DNA of 35,692 nt from an uncultured Campylobacter sp. (GCF_963526985.1 NZ_CAURPW010000017.1:1-35692); one strand, 5' to 3'; counted from the first letter of the stretch, positions 16,002 through 24,696 are shown. Notes: a model not told the origin generated them from the sequence alone. Numbers and translations: made by a program.

Positions 16002-16886
16002 TTAGAGCCGTTTTACCGCCCTGCTCCGTTCGTAATGCTCGATGATTTTGTTGTGAATGAGTAGCGAGATATAAATTACCGCACCGCCGAGGCAGAGTCT
16101 TAGTATATCCGCATCTTTATGCCAAAAGACTAAATTTACGATGATGGCCGCAGGTATGAGAGCGTTATTCATGATAGCTAGAGTGCCGCTGTCTACCTCG
16201 CACGCGCCTTTGTTCCATAAAAAGTATCCTAGACCGCTAGCTCCGATACCGAGCCAGAGCAAAACCGCGCCTTGGGTTGGATCAAGGTTGATTTTTTCCG
16301 GATTGCCAAACATAGCAAATGCTACGCCCGTAACCGCCGAGGCTCCGACGAAAAAGTAGCCAAAAACCCCTCTTTGCTCGTTAAAATCACGCTTTTCTAG
16401 TAAAAATTTATAAGCGCTCTGTCCGACGCCAAAGCATAAATTTGCCCCCTGCACGAGCAAAAATCCATGCCAAAAGTCGGCATTTACGTTGCCGTATTTG
16501 ATAATGAGAGCGCCAAAGACCGCGATACCGACGCTAAACAGATACAGTAGCCTCAGTCTGCCTGCGAGCACGTCGTAAACCACGCTCACGTAAAACGGCG
16601 TAAATATCGTAAATAGCGCGACCTCAGCGACGCTAAGGTAGGCAAACGAGTTGTAGTAAAAGATATACATCGCGCCGATTTGCACTGCGCCGATCGCGGC
16701 TACCTTGGCGTATAGAGCGAGGTTTTGCGCGGCAAAATCCTTAATCATAAAGGGCAAAAATACGCCGAGCGCAAGCACCACGCGTGAAAACGCGGCAAAA
16801 TAGCTATCCACTCGCCCCGCCAAAAACTCGCCGATGAGGCTAAAGCTAAACGCCCAAAGCACGGTTACGAAAATTAGTTTTTTCAC
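16002..16886 (-). CDS. EamA/DMT-superfamily transporter
   Basis: An inner-membrane exporter or importer of the drug/metabolite transporter superfamily. About 294 residues with ten hydrophobic segments arranged as two EamA repeats: the first opens with KLIFVTVLWAFSFSLIG, the second begins around AFGALIIKYGNVNADFWHGFLL and includes GASGLGYFLWNKGACEVDSG and ALIPAAIIVNLVFW near the end. Substrate unknown; relatives move amino acids, carboxylates or amines. I start it at the GTG at 16886, because GGAG five bases upstream fits it; the reading to 16931 adds a charged 15-residue leader with no ribosome site. It is monocistronic, in an otherwise gene-poor region. Confidence 0.85.
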   Translation of the reverse strand: MKKLIFVTVLWAFSFSLIGEFLAGRVDSYFAAFSRVVLALGVFLPFMIKDFAAQNLALYAKVAAIGAVQIGAMYIFYYNSFAYLSVAEVALFTIFTPFYVSVVYDVLAGRLRLLYLFSVGIAVFGALIIKYGNVNADFWHGFLLVQGANLCFGVGQSAYKFLLEKRDFNEQRGVFGYFFVGASAVTGVAFAMFGNPEKINLDPTQGAVLLWLGIGASGLGYFLWNKGACEVDSGTLAIMNNALIPAAIIVNLVFWHKDADILRLCLGGAVIYISLLIHNKIIEHYERSRAVKRL

Positions 16887-17039
16887 TTTTTCTCCATTTT
16901 TAAAATCAAATTTTAGCCCAAATAGTAGCAAAATTCGCCTAAATTTAAAACCTAAATTTAAGCCGTAAAAGCGCCCGTATAAATTTTACCCGCTCTAACA
17001 AAATCTCGCGCAGCCGCTTACGGCTAAGCCCGTAAGCAG

Positions 17040-17139
17040 GCGCGTATCCGGGAGACCAAACTGGCGGCTTTACAAATTTTCTGGTTGAGGACTTTATCTT
17101 AAAAAAGCCGACCGACCTCGTCCAAAGCTTAAAGCGCTA
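17040..17139 (+). pseudogene. Possible remnant of a gene 3' end
   Basis: A plus-strand frame ending at a TAG at about 17137-17139 reads GGFTNFLVEDFILKKPTDL and then VQSLKR. It looks like a natural C-terminus, but has no start or upstream coding partner. The 255-base gap it lies in also holds a GC-rich dyad near 17010-17040 and no other feature I can support. Parent unknown; it could be chance. Confidence 0.2.
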
Positions 17140-17141
17140 GA

Positions 17142-17735
17142 TTATTTTTGCTTTTGTAAAAATACCGAAAAATGCTTGTATTTAGGCTCGTTAACTAAAT
17201 ACTTTTGACAATCCTTTCTGATATCTAGATGCAGCCCTCTTTTATCCGTAAATCGCTGCAAAGCGGCCTGTATTTGCGGAGCGAAGCCCGCTATCTTGCG
17301 TCTAACCAGGCCCCAGATAATCGTGCTTGCAAACCGCGGATTTTCCCAAAAGTCGCTACGATTTTGAACGATTTGGATAAATGGGATATCTAGCCTGTTT
17401 TCCCATAGCACAAGGACAAAGTCGTGCCGTCCACCGCCGTATTTTTCGTTTTCTATGACGGCTAAAATCGTATCGACGACCTTTTTAGAGGATTTTAACT
17501 GCGGATAAAATTTCTTCAAACCCATCATCAGCCGTAGGCCTACGGTAGCAACCCTGTACTCATACAAATACTCGAAAGCAAAAGTGTCTTTTTCCTTAAA
17601 GTTATCAAAAGCAAACTCGCAAGCCTCTAAAATCCACGCGCAAAGCGTATCTTCGTTAAAATTATGATCCGGGCTAATCAGCCTTTTTTCGTAGGCTATC
17701 ATTTTTTCGACGATTATCTTTTTGCTTTCGTCCAT
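17142..17735 (-). CDS. Unrecognised cytosolic protein
   Basis: 197 residues, no signal peptide, no membrane segment and no motif I recognise. It looks mostly alpha-helical, with aromatic-rich stretches (EYLYEYRVATVGLRLMMGL; DFWENPRFASTIIWGLVRR) and a basic C-terminal third ending in KHFSVFLQKQK. AAGGAACAAAA precedes the ATG, so it is probably expressed. It follows the WG-repeat gene on the same strand after a gap of about 78 bases. The pairing of a small orphan with a WG-repeat protein in an accessory region is reminiscent of toxin-immunity style loci, but nothing in the sequence proves this. Confidence 0.6.
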   Translation of the reverse strand: MDESKKIIVEKMIAYEKRLISPDHNFNEDTLCAWILEACEFAFDNFKEKDTFAFEYLYEYRVATVGLRLMMGLKKFYPQLKSSKKVVDTILAVIENEKYGGGRHDFVLVLWENRLDIPFIQIVQNRSDFWENPRFASTIIWGLVRRKIAGFAPQIQAALQRFTDKRGLHLDIRKDCQKYLVNEPKYKHFSVFLQKQK

Positions 17736-17813
17736 TTTTGTTCCTTCGCATTTAGTTTTAGTTTATTTACCGCTTTTTAAGCGCGGCGTAAAACGGTTAA
17801 ATTTGCGCCTACG

Positions 17814-18563
17814 CTATCTCGGCGCTACCGTTTTGCCGTTTTTATCTACGATATACCATTTGTCATCTTTTTGAGCAGAAGCAATACCGCCTTTAAAAGC
17901 GCTTGCCCAGCAGTATCTAAACGGTATCGCAACTCGTCCACTTACGTCTAAAAAGCCGACTTTGCCGTCCTTTTCAGCCTTAGCCAGCCCATCCTCAAAA
18001 ATGTCTATATCCTCAAAGTCTAGCGGAGCGAGTATATCGTCCGTACTTGATATTAGCCCGTATTTTGCGCCCTTTTGCGCTATAAATACGCCATCCTCGC
18101 TCTCGTCTAAAAAATCGTATTCAAAGGGGACGGTTATGTCGTCTTTGCCCGCGATTGCGTACTTTTCGCCCTCTCGCACTACCGTAAAGCCGTTTTTACC
18201 CGGTATACCGACATCCTCAAATTTAAAAGGTATCATAGCTCCGCCGTTTTTGTCTATGACTCCCCATTTTTCGCCCTTTTTCGTGCGAAATAAAGGCTCC
18301 AAGCCCGCCCCTTCCTCGCCTACGATATCGCCGTATTCGCAGGGCAGGACGATTTTTCCTCGCGCGTTTGCTAGGCCGAGCTTTCCGCCTTTTTCGAGCG
18401 TAAAAAACTCTGGCAAACACCAAAGGTTATCGTAAACGCAGGGCAAAACATCCTCACCGCTTGAGTTTATCAGCCCCCATTTTTTGCTTTTACCGCAAAT
18501 CGCAGCCAGACAGCCATTTGAAAACTCGCCGATAAAGTCGTATTCTAGCCCGTTATCTCGCAT
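17814..18563 (-). CDS. WG-repeat protein
   Basis: 249 residues made up almost entirely of about seven WG-type repeats of roughly 32-35 residues. Each has a K(W/Y/L)G(L/V/F)I core, then a turn, then a (V/I)-(L/P)-P-x-x-Y/F stretch: KKWGLINSSGEDVLP, GKLGLANARGKIVLP, EKWGVIDKNGGAMIP, EKYAIAGKDDITVP, AKYGLISSTDDILAP, GKVGFLDVSGRVAIP, DKWYIVDKNGKTVAP. These form beta-rich scaffolds of unknown function and are often found in polymorphic or accessory loci. There is no signal peptide, and AAAGGAAATAA precedes the ATG. Upstream (18564-18800) I see no gene. Confidence 0.85.
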   Translation of the reverse strand: MRDNGLEYDFIGEFSNGCLAAICGKSKKWGLINSSGEDVLPCVYDNLWCLPEFFTLEKGGKLGLANARGKIVLPCEYGDIVGEEGAGLEPLFRTKKGEKWGVIDKNGGAMIPFKFEDVGIPGKNGFTVVREGEKYAIAGKDDITVPFEYDFLDESEDGVFIAQKGAKYGLISSTDDILAPLDFEDIDIFEDGLAKAEKDGKVGFLDVSGRVAIPFRYCWASAFKGGIASAQKDDKWYIVDKNGKTVAPR

Positions 18564-18800
18564 TTATTTCCTTTAAATTTAGCTCGCGCAAAGCCCTCGC
18601 GCACCCAATTTTCAAGTCTTTTTAGAGTCGCGACGCGTATTTTAGTTTGAAACGCCAAACACGCCGCGGGCGCGGTTTAATGGAGATTCGCAGAGTAACG
18701 AAACCTACGAGCTTACGGCAAAGGCTAATTTTTATTTTTGTGCTACGGCTAGGCTTTGATCTGATTTTTGGTACCGGCGCGTAGGCAAAGCGCCCTAAAT

Positions 18801-19460
18801 TTAGCCTAAAAATCCCCGCATCACATACGCGCCCGCCGCGCCCGCATCCTTGATTTCGCCTAAATTTTTAAAATTTATCCCGCCGATAGCGTAGGTTTTT
18901 ATGCTTAATTTCTCGCAAATCTCCCGCAAAAATTTAGTCCCTCTGCCCCGCTCTGACGCGTGAGAGGGCGTATCAAAAATATGCCCCGCCACGACGTAAT
19001 CGGCACCCAGCTCTTGCGCCGCTAGAGCCTGCTCTAAAGAGTGCACCGAAACGCCGATTTTGAGATTTTGCGTCAAATTCGGCGCATAAACGCCGCTAAT
19101 TTCATCTTTATCCGCACGGACGCTACCTGATTTTACCAAATTTAAATCCGCTAAATTTACAGCCCGCTCGCCGCTTAACGCCCTAAATTTAGTAAAAGGC
19201 AGATGTAGTTCGCAGATACCTAGTTTGCTTGCGACGTTTGCGTAAGTATGTAAAACGAGCTGCGCGCCAGAGCCGCACTCAGCGATGATATCAAGCATTT
19301 TTTGGGCTAAATTTTCATATTCGTCCCCTGGCAAATCGCTCTCTCTAAGCAAAATTTTATCCGCCTTGCCGCCCTGCGCTACGCGCCTAACGTCAGCGAA
19401 AAAATCCTCGCTCAAGCGGCGGTTCGTCACCCAAACAAGCTCAAATTTGTCAAATTCCAT
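18801..19460 (-). CDS. ThiE/TenI-family protein (thiamine phosphate synthase-like)
   Basis: A TIM-barrel protein of 219 residues. ThiE joins the thiazole and pyrimidine phosphates, while TenI is a thiazole tautomerase, and the two are hard to separate by eye. Motifs: KILLRESDLPGDEY (about 35-48), LHLPF, the phosphate-binding VSVHSLEQALAAQELGADYVVAGHIFDTPSH (about 137-167), RGTKFLREI, and YAIGGINFKNLGE followed by AGAAGAYVMRGF. It closes the thiS-thiG-thiH set, starting 63 bases after thiH. In Campylobacter a second thiE near thiD is usual, which makes a TenI-like role here plausible. Confidence 0.78.
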   Translation of the reverse strand: MEFDKFELVWVTNRRLSEDFFADVRRVAQGGKADKILLRESDLPGDEYENLAQKMLDIIAECGSGAQLVLHTYANVASKLGICELHLPFTKFRALSGERAVNLADLNLVKSGSVRADKDEISGVYAPNLTQNLKIGVSVHSLEQALAAQELGADYVVAGHIFDTPSHASERGRGTKFLREICEKLSIKTYAIGGINFKNLGEIKDAGAAGAYVMRGFLG

Positions 19461-19523
19461 CGCTCTTTACCCCAAAAGCCAAATTTTACGTCCGCAAAAA
19501 CGCGCGACCGATAACCAGCCGCC

Positions 19524-20675
19524 TCAAACGTAAATATGCTCGCTCATCACAGGCTGCAAATTCAGTCCTCGCACGGCGCCCAGTATCTCCTCGACCGAGC
19601 GCGCGTCGCTGATCTCAAACTGCTCGTCGCCTTTTTTGGCCTTATCAGAGTGCGTCCCCACGCCAGTGCTAACGCCGGCCGAGATTTTATTTGCGGCGAC
19701 TGCGATGACGCCGTCCCTAAAGCGCGCCGACTCGCGCGTAGAGATCGTGATATTTGCGTAGGGCAAAAAGAGGCGGTACGCGCAGATAACCTGAAACAGC
19801 GCCCTCTCATCGACGTCCCTCGGGCCGACGTGAGCCTTGTTTATCGCGGGGCGTAGGCGCGGACAAGACAGCGCGATCTCGGCGTGCGGGTACTTTTGCT
19901 GGATGAGATGCGCGTGCAGCGCGGTGGCTAGAGCGTCCTTTCTAAAGTCGTCAAGCCCCAAAAGCGCGGCAAATCCGACGCTGCGCATACCGCCCATGAG
20001 AGCGCGCTCCTGGGCGTGGAAGCGGTAGGCAAACGAGCGCTTGACGCCGCCGAGGTGAAATCTCGCATACGTCGCCGGGTCGTAAGTCTCCTGAAAAACC
20101 ACGACGTAGTCCGCGCCGCAACCGTGCAAAAACGCGTATTCATCGGCATTTAGCGGATAGATCTCGACGCCGACGTTGCTAAAAAGCCTAGAGGCTTCCC
20201 TGCAAACCTCGCCGATGTAGCCCAGGTCGCTTTTTTTCGCGCTTTCGCCGGTTAGGATCAGCACGTCTTTTAGCCCGCTTTTTGCGATATTTGCTAGCTC
20301 CGTCGCCGCCTCGTCCGCCTTTAGCCGCACGCGAGAGATCTTGTTTTTCGAGCTAAAGCCGCAGTAGACGCAGTCGCTATCGCAAAAATTTGAGATATAA
20401 AGTGGCGTAAAAAACTGCACCGAGTTGCCAAACTGCCTGCGCGTTCTATCTCGCGCCGCCTCAGCCATCTCGCCTAAAAATGCGCCCGCAGCGGGGCTTA
20501 GAAGCGCTTTTAGGCCCTCTACGCTTAGATTTTCTTCGCCAAGAGCGCGCTTTACGCTAAGCGCGTCAAATTTCTCGTAGTCGTAGCCCTCGCGCGCGGC
20601 TAGAACGCGCCGCATCAGCGTTTCGTCGATACGCTGGGCGTCCGCCGCATACTCCATCACGTCTATATTTTTCAA
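19524..20675 (-). CDS. thiH: 2-iminoacetate synthase (dehydroglycine synthase) ThiH
   Basis: Radical SAM enzyme that cleaves tyrosine to dehydroglycine and p-cresol, feeding thiazole synthesis in anaerobes and microaerophiles. The 383 residues contain the cluster-binding CX3CX2C (C98, C102, C105; FCDSDCVYCGFSSKNK), then LILTGES, YPLNADEYAFLHGCGADYVVVFQETYD and the C-terminal ISAGVSTGVGTHS. The start is TTG, with GGAG six bases upstream; the nearby ATG is out of frame. A 210-base gap separates it from thiG. Confidence 0.95.
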   Translation of the reverse strand: MKNIDVMEYAADAQRIDETLMRRVLAAREGYDYEKFDALSVKRALGEENLSVEGLKALLSPAAGAFLGEMAEAARDRTRRQFGNSVQFFTPLYISNFCDSDCVYCGFSSKNKISRVRLKADEAATELANIAKSGLKDVLILTGESAKKSDLGYIGEVCREASRLFSNVGVEIYPLNADEYAFLHGCGADYVVVFQETYDPATYARFHLGGVKRSFAYRFHAQERALMGGMRSVGFAALLGLDDFRKDALATALHAHLIQQKYPHAEIALSCPRLRPAINKAHVGPRDVDERALFQVICAYRLFLPYANITISTRESARFRDGVIAVAANKISAGVSTGVGTHSDKAKKGDEQFEISDARSVEEILGAVRGLNLQPVMSEHIYV

Positions 20676-20840
20676 ACATTTCTCCGTTTTTTCGTCTAAA
20701 TTTGATAGTTTTTAGGACGCAAGGCGGCAAATTTTATGCGCCTAGACCTGCGCTTTTTCGGCGCTAAATTTAAAACTCGGCAAATTTATCAAATTTAAAA
20801 TTCGCAGAATTTAACGAGGCAAATTTAATCCTCGCCCGCC

Positions 20841-20877
20841 TCAAATTTGACGCCGTTTTTCATACCGTCAAATTTGA
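20841..20877 (-). repeat. 12-bp inverted repeat in the thiG-thiH gap
   Basis: TCAAATTTGACG (20841-20852) is perfectly repeated in inverted form (CGTCAAATTTGA, 20866-20877) around a 13-base loop, just after the thiG stop. The stem could act as an mRNA stabiliser, processing site or weak terminator between thiG and thiH. There is no T tract, so a terminator is not the best reading. The rest of the gap (20676-20840) is AT-rich and AAATTT-rich, with no gene. Confidence 0.45.
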
Positions 20878-20885
20878 AGCCAAAT

Positions 20886-21662
20886 TTACTCCAAAAATCC
20901 CGTCAGCGGACTCGATGCTCTAGCGCTCTCGCTTACATTGCCAAGTCCCGATAGATACGCTAGCCTGCCCGCCCGTATCGCTAGCGCAAATGCTCGCGCC
21001 ATAGTTTTTACGTCGCCCGCAGTCGCGATAGCGGTGTTTGCCATCAGGGCCGCGCAGCCCATCTGCATCGCTTCGCACGCCTGCGCGGGGCTACCGATAC
21101 CCGCATCCACGATCACGGGCAGGTCTATCTCGGCGAGTAAAATTTTTATAAATTCGCGCGTACAAAGGCCTTTATTCGTCCCGATCGGAGCGCCCAGCGG
21201 CATCACGCACGCAGCTCCCGCCGACGCCAGATCGCGCGCGACGTTTAGGTCGGGATACATATAGGGCATCACGACAAAGCCCATGTTTGCGAGCTTTTCG
21301 GTCGCTTTTATCGTCTCGTAGTTATCTGGCAGCAGGTATTTGCTGTCTCTGATGACCTCAACCTTCACGAGATCGCCGCAGCCGGCCTCGCGCGCGAGCT
21401 TTGCGATACGCACGCACTCATCGGCGTTTCTGGCGCCTGAGGTGTTTGGTAGCAGCGTCACGCCCTTTGGGATAAAGTCCAGGATATTTTCGATCCCGCC
21501 CTCGTTCACGCGCCGAAGCGCTAGCGTGACGATCTGCGCGCCCGCCTCGTGTACCGCAGCCTCCAAAAGAGGCAATGAAAATTTACCCGATCCCAGGATA
21601 AAACGCGAACTAAATTTATGCCCGCCAAGCTCTAAAATATCGTCTTTTTCGTCAAATTTCAT
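20886..21662 (-). CDS. thiG: Thiazole synthase ThiG
   Basis: Builds the thiazole phosphate ring from deoxyxylulose phosphate, dehydroglycine and ThiS thiocarboxylate. About 258 residues with the TIM-barrel motifs LELGGHKFSSRFILGSGKF, VTLALRRVNEGG, the catalytic-lysine region DLVKVEVIRDSKYLLPD, CVMPLGAPIGTNKGL, VDAGIGSPAQACEAMQMG and MANTAIATAGD. I start it at the ATG at 21662: GGAGG is correctly placed, and it begins one base after the thiS TGA, whereas the longer reading overlaps thiS. No thiF lies between thiS and thiG. Confidence 0.95.
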   Translation of the reverse strand: MKFDEKDDILELGGHKFSSRFILGSGKFSLPLLEAAVHEAGAQIVTLALRRVNEGGIENILDFIPKGVTLLPNTSGARNADECVRIAKLAREAGCGDLVKVEVIRDSKYLLPDNYETIKATEKLANMGFVVMPYMYPDLNVARDLASAGAACVMPLGAPIGTNKGLCTREFIKILLAEIDLPVIVDAGIGSPAQACEAMQMGCAALMANTAIATAGDVKTMARAFALAIRAGRLAYLSGLGNVSESARASSPLTGFLE

Positions 21663-21663
21663 C

Positions 21664-21858
21664 TCAGCCTCCGCCCACAAAATGCACTATCTCGGCCGAG
21701 TCGCCGTCTTGTAGCACCGTATCAAATTTATCCTTGGGCAAGATTTCACCGTTTAGCTCTACTGCGATGCGCTCAGGCTTTAGCCCCTTTGCGGCTAGCA
21801 GCTGCGCTACGGTTTTGCCGATAAATTCGCCCCCGTCTTTGCCGTTTATTTTTAGCAT
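21664..21858 (-). CDS. thiS: Sulfur carrier protein ThiS
   Basis: A 64-residue ubiquitin-like carrier whose C-terminal glycine is thiocarboxylated to donate sulfur to the thiazole. It begins MLKINGKDGGEFIGKTVAQLLAAKGL-like, has the RIAVELNGEILPKDKFDT core typical of ThiS, and ends FVGGG, keeping the required di-glycine. It is the first gene of the thiamine set, followed one base later by thiG. A TATAAT lies about 67 bases upstream; no TPP riboswitch motif is recognisable in the short leader. Confidence 0.92.
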   Translation of the reverse strand: MLKINGKDGGEFIGKTVAQLLAAKGLKPERIAVELNGEILPKDKFDTVLQDGDSAEIVHFVGGG

Positions 21859-21924
21859 TTTTTTCCGTTTTTATTAAATTTAGCGCGCCCTTGCGGGTCA
21901 AATTTCGCGCTGCGTAAGCTCGCG

Positions 21925-21930
21925 ATTATA
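21925..21930 (-). promoter_or_regulatory. -10 box of the thiSGH promoter
   Basis: On the minus strand, GCGGTATAATCG contains a perfect TATAAT in the 88-base gap between apeM and thiS. An AAATTT-rich stretch lies upstream and no clear -35 is visible, as is normal in Campylobacter. It suggests thiamine genes are transcribed separately from the ape cluster, though read-through is possible because no strong terminator follows apeM. Confidence 0.55.
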
Positions 21931-21946
21931 CCGCTTTTTACTAAAT

Positions 21947-24178
21947 TTAAGCCAAATTTTTCATCGCTAGCGCGCAGGCGGCAAGCCCGTAAAATGCGAC
22001 GCAAAGGCTAACTGCTAGCCCAAAAACGCTAACTGCTGGCGTCTGGCTAAAACTAAGCGCAAAAAACGAGATAAAGCTAGTGATAAACGCGGCAAATATC
22101 CCAAATACGCGCTCCCGTCGCGACAGATCCTCGTTTAACGCAAAGACGAGATAATCAATCCCGACCGCGCTTGCCAAGATAAGCCCGAAAATCGCAAAAA
22201 TATTTACGTGAACGCCGAGCGCCGTAAAACCGCAAAGCACGGCTAGCACGCCAAGCGCGATGACGCTCATAACCAAAAGCGAGCGCGCCGCGCCGAAAAA
22301 CGCCCACAAAAGCGCAAACGCAAGCAAAAACGCGCCACCCTTTAGCACCGCGGCCCAGGCCTTTGCCTCGGTCAAATTTTGATTTAGCGCACCGACGAAA
22401 TCGACGCTAAATGCGCCGTTTGCCTTTAAAATTTCATCCGTTTTTGCGCCGCTTTCAAGCCCCTCGGCGTATATCGCGCTCGTGCTAGCGTCAGGTAAAA
22501 ATCGCGTCAAATTTTTTGCCGCGTCAAATTCTAAAATCTCGCTAGCGCCGATAGTTTTGGTACTTGCGATCTTTTCTAGCTCGGATTTTACTAGCTCGGC
22601 GGACAAGCCAAACTGAGCGTAAATTTTAAAGATTTCCTCGTCCTGCGCGGCTTCTTTAAAGATATTTTTTACGGTTTCCTGCTCGGCCAGACTTAGGATA
22701 AATTTAGAAACCGAGGCGTAGTCTCTCACTAGATTTGCCTGCTTTAGCTCGCGCATCAGCCGCTTTTCATCACCGACCAGATCATCTCCGCCCTTTAGCA
22801 CGATGACGGAGTTTTGCGGCGCGGCGCCCGTTATCTCGCTGATCTTTTTAGACTGCTCCAGTAGCTGCGCGGGCGGGCTTGCGTAGTCTTTGATCTGCTC
22901 GGGCGCGCTTAGGCTTTTAAAATTTAGCGCCAAAATTCCCGCGCAAAGCGCAAATGCGGCGAGTAAAATTTTTAAATTTATCGCTCCCGCCGCGCGCTCG
23001 CAAAGTCCCGCAAATTTATCAAAAAATCTCGAAAACACGGCGCTTTGCGAAAACGTTGCACCCTCAAAGATAAAAGGCAAGCAAAAATAGGTAAACAAAA
23101 ACGCCCCAAGCAGCGTAAATAGCGAAAATATCGCGGTTTGGCGCAGTAGCTCAAGCGACGAAAAGGCAAAAACGCCGTATCCGCTCATTGTGATGCAAAG
23201 CCCGAGCAAGAAAATTTTAAGCATCACACGCGCGCTTGCAGCCGCCACGGGCGCGTTTTGATTTTTACCCAGCCAGTGTAGCGCAAAGTCAAACATCAGC
23301 CCGACCAGGCTCGTGCCGATAACCACGACCATGACGCTAAGGCTCTCGTAGATCAAAAGCAAAGCCGCAAGCCCGCACGCAAAGCCGAAAATCGCGACGA
23401 AAACGACGCAAAAAATACGCAAATTTTTAAACGCGAGCAGCAAAAAAATCGCGCAAAGACTAAGCGAAACCGCGCTCATAGCGGCGCTTTCTTTGTCGCC
23501 GCCCTTTTTTCCGTAGGCTCCGTATAGCGCGCCGCAGCTAGCGTAAGCCTGCACCGCGTCCCCAGCCGCCATCTCGCGTACGTTTTCGTAAAATTTGATC
23601 AAATTCCGCGGTTCGTAGCCGGGCTTAAGGCGCGCTTTTACGAGGTAAAATTTACCGCCCTCATGTGCGGCTTCTAACATCAAATTTGACAAATTTAGGC
23701 TGATTTTTGAGCTCTCTAGGCTCATGTGCGAGCTTAAGGCGAAAAAATCGTCCTTCGCGTTAAGCGGCTTAAAAGCGAATTGATTAAATAAATTTTGCGC
23801 GCTTTGTTTAAAAAATTCGTTTTTATCTTTTACCAAAAGCTCGTAGGTTTGCTCGTTTAAAAACGCGATTTTTAGGGCGTTTAGCTGAGTTAGATACGAG
23901 GTTAAATTCACGTCCTGCTTTGCGCGGTACTCTTCAAAAACCCCGCTTTGCGCGGCTAAAATTTCGCTTTTTTCTAAAAACTCAGGCGAATTCGAAACCA
24001 GCAAAAACTCGTTTGAAGCGCTATCAAGCATCGATTTTAGCGCGGTTTGCTCGGTAGAGTTTTCAAAATTTACGAGAGAAAAAATATCCGCGTTTATCTT
24101 TTTCGCGTTCATAAAACAAACGGCGAGCGCGGCTAAAAAAGCCGCTAAAAAGATAAAAAAACGCGCGGATTTTTTCAT
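21947..24178 (-). CDS. apeM: MMPL/RND-family exporter of the aryl polyene cluster
   Basis: 743 residues with the RND/MMPL layout: an N-terminal membrane helix (about 5-23), a periplasmic loop to about 220, five or six membrane segments (about 228-370), a second anchor near 395-412, a second periplasmic loop to about 610, and a final group of hydrophobic segments to the end. The LLIYESLSVMVVVIGTSLVGLMFDFALH and GIDYLVFALNEDL segments match the family's TM4-like motifs. In APE clusters this protein is thought to move the product or its lipid carrier across the inner membrane. The start overlaps the apeL stop by four bases; it is the last gene of the cluster. Confidence 0.88.
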   Translation of the reverse strand: MKKSARFFIFLAAFLAALAVCFMNAKKINADIFSLVNFENSTEQTALKSMLDSASNEFLLVSNSPEFLEKSEILAAQSGVFEEYRAKQDVNLTSYLTQLNALKIAFLNEQTYELLVKDKNEFFKQSAQNLFNQFAFKPLNAKDDFFALSSHMSLESSKISLNLSNLMLEAAHEGGKFYLVKARLKPGYEPRNLIKFYENVREMAAGDAVQAYASCGALYGAYGKKGGDKESAAMSAVSLSLCAIFLLLAFKNLRIFCVVFVAIFGFACGLAALLLIYESLSVMVVVIGTSLVGLMFDFALHWLGKNQNAPVAAASARVMLKIFLLGLCITMSGYGVFAFSSLELLRQTAIFSLFTLLGAFLFTYFCLPFIFEGATFSQSAVFSRFFDKFAGLCERAAGAINLKILLAAFALCAGILALNFKSLSAPEQIKDYASPPAQLLEQSKKISEITGAAPQNSVIVLKGGDDLVGDEKRLMRELKQANLVRDYASVSKFILSLAEQETVKNIFKEAAQDEEIFKIYAQFGLSAELVKSELEKIASTKTIGASEILEFDAAKNLTRFLPDASTSAIYAEGLESGAKTDEILKANGAFSVDFVGALNQNLTEAKAWAAVLKGGAFLLAFALLWAFFGAARSLLVMSVIALGVLAVLCGFTALGVHVNIFAIFGLILASAVGIDYLVFALNEDLSRRERVFGIFAAFITSFISFFALSFSQTPAVSVFGLAVSLCVAFYGLAACALAMKNLA

Positions 24179-24696
24179 TTTACGTTGTAAAAATCATTTA
24201 CCGTTTTATCGCCGCTAACCTCGTTTAGCACGATCTTGCGGACGAATTTATCGCCTCCTACTAAGATTCGCGTAAAGATTTGCTTTAGCAGCAAATTTTT
24301 GGGCGTCAGCTCGATCTTCCAGCTACTTTTATCGCCCGAGATTTTAAAGGCAAATTCTTTCTCAAGCTCGTCTTTATCGAGCTTTATGATAGATAAAAAG
24401 AGCTTTTTATCAAAATTTTGATCGATTTTTATGAGCTGATTGCCGCTTTTTTGAAAGATCCCGCGCTCGTTTATGACGATACTAACCGCGATGGGGCTTA
24501 GCGTGTCGTAGAGTAGCTCGCTTTGACTGAGCTCAAATTTACCGTAGCTTTTAAACTCCACGTTAAAACCGCTCAAAAACTTCGTCTGAGCAAACTCGCC
24601 GCTGATGTTTTGCGTTTTGATTTGAGATTTTATCTCGTTAAAATCAAGCCCCATTAGGCTCGCAGCCAAACTAAAAATTATCGCTATTTTTTTCAT
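24175..24696 (-). CDS. apeL: LolA-like periplasmic carrier of the aryl polyene cluster
   Basis: 173 residues with a signal peptide (MKKIAIIFSLAASLMG) and a LolA-like beta-sheet fold: EFAQTKFLSGFNVEFKSYGKFELSQSELLYD, PIAVSIVINERGIF, ISGDKSSWKIELTPKN and IVLNEVSGDKTVNDFYNVK. Clusters of this type carry a LolA-like protein that is presumed to ferry the aryl polyene lipid across the periplasm. It overlaps apeK by 26 bases, with AAAGG seven bases before the ATG, and its stop overlaps the apeM start (ATGA). Similarity to LolA is by fold and context; identity is low by eye. Confidence 0.82.
   Translation of the reverse strand: MKKIAIIFSLAASLMGLDFNEIKSQIKTQNISGEFAQTKFLSGFNVEFKSYGKFELSQSELLYDTLSPIAVSIVINERGIFQKSGNQLIKIDQNFDKKLFLSIIKLDKDELEKEFAFKISGDKSSWKIELTPKNLLLKQIFTRILVGGDKFVRKIVLNEVSGDKTVNDFYNVK

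Noticed and set aside
19536..20149. Open frames on both strands overlapping thiH
   Set aside because: Arginine- and serine-rich translations typical of out-of-frame GC-rich DNA; thiH accounts for the region completely.
21859..21946. TPP riboswitch upstream of thiS
   Set aside because: The leader is under 90 bases and I could not find the conserved CTGAGA or ACCTGATC segments of the THI element.
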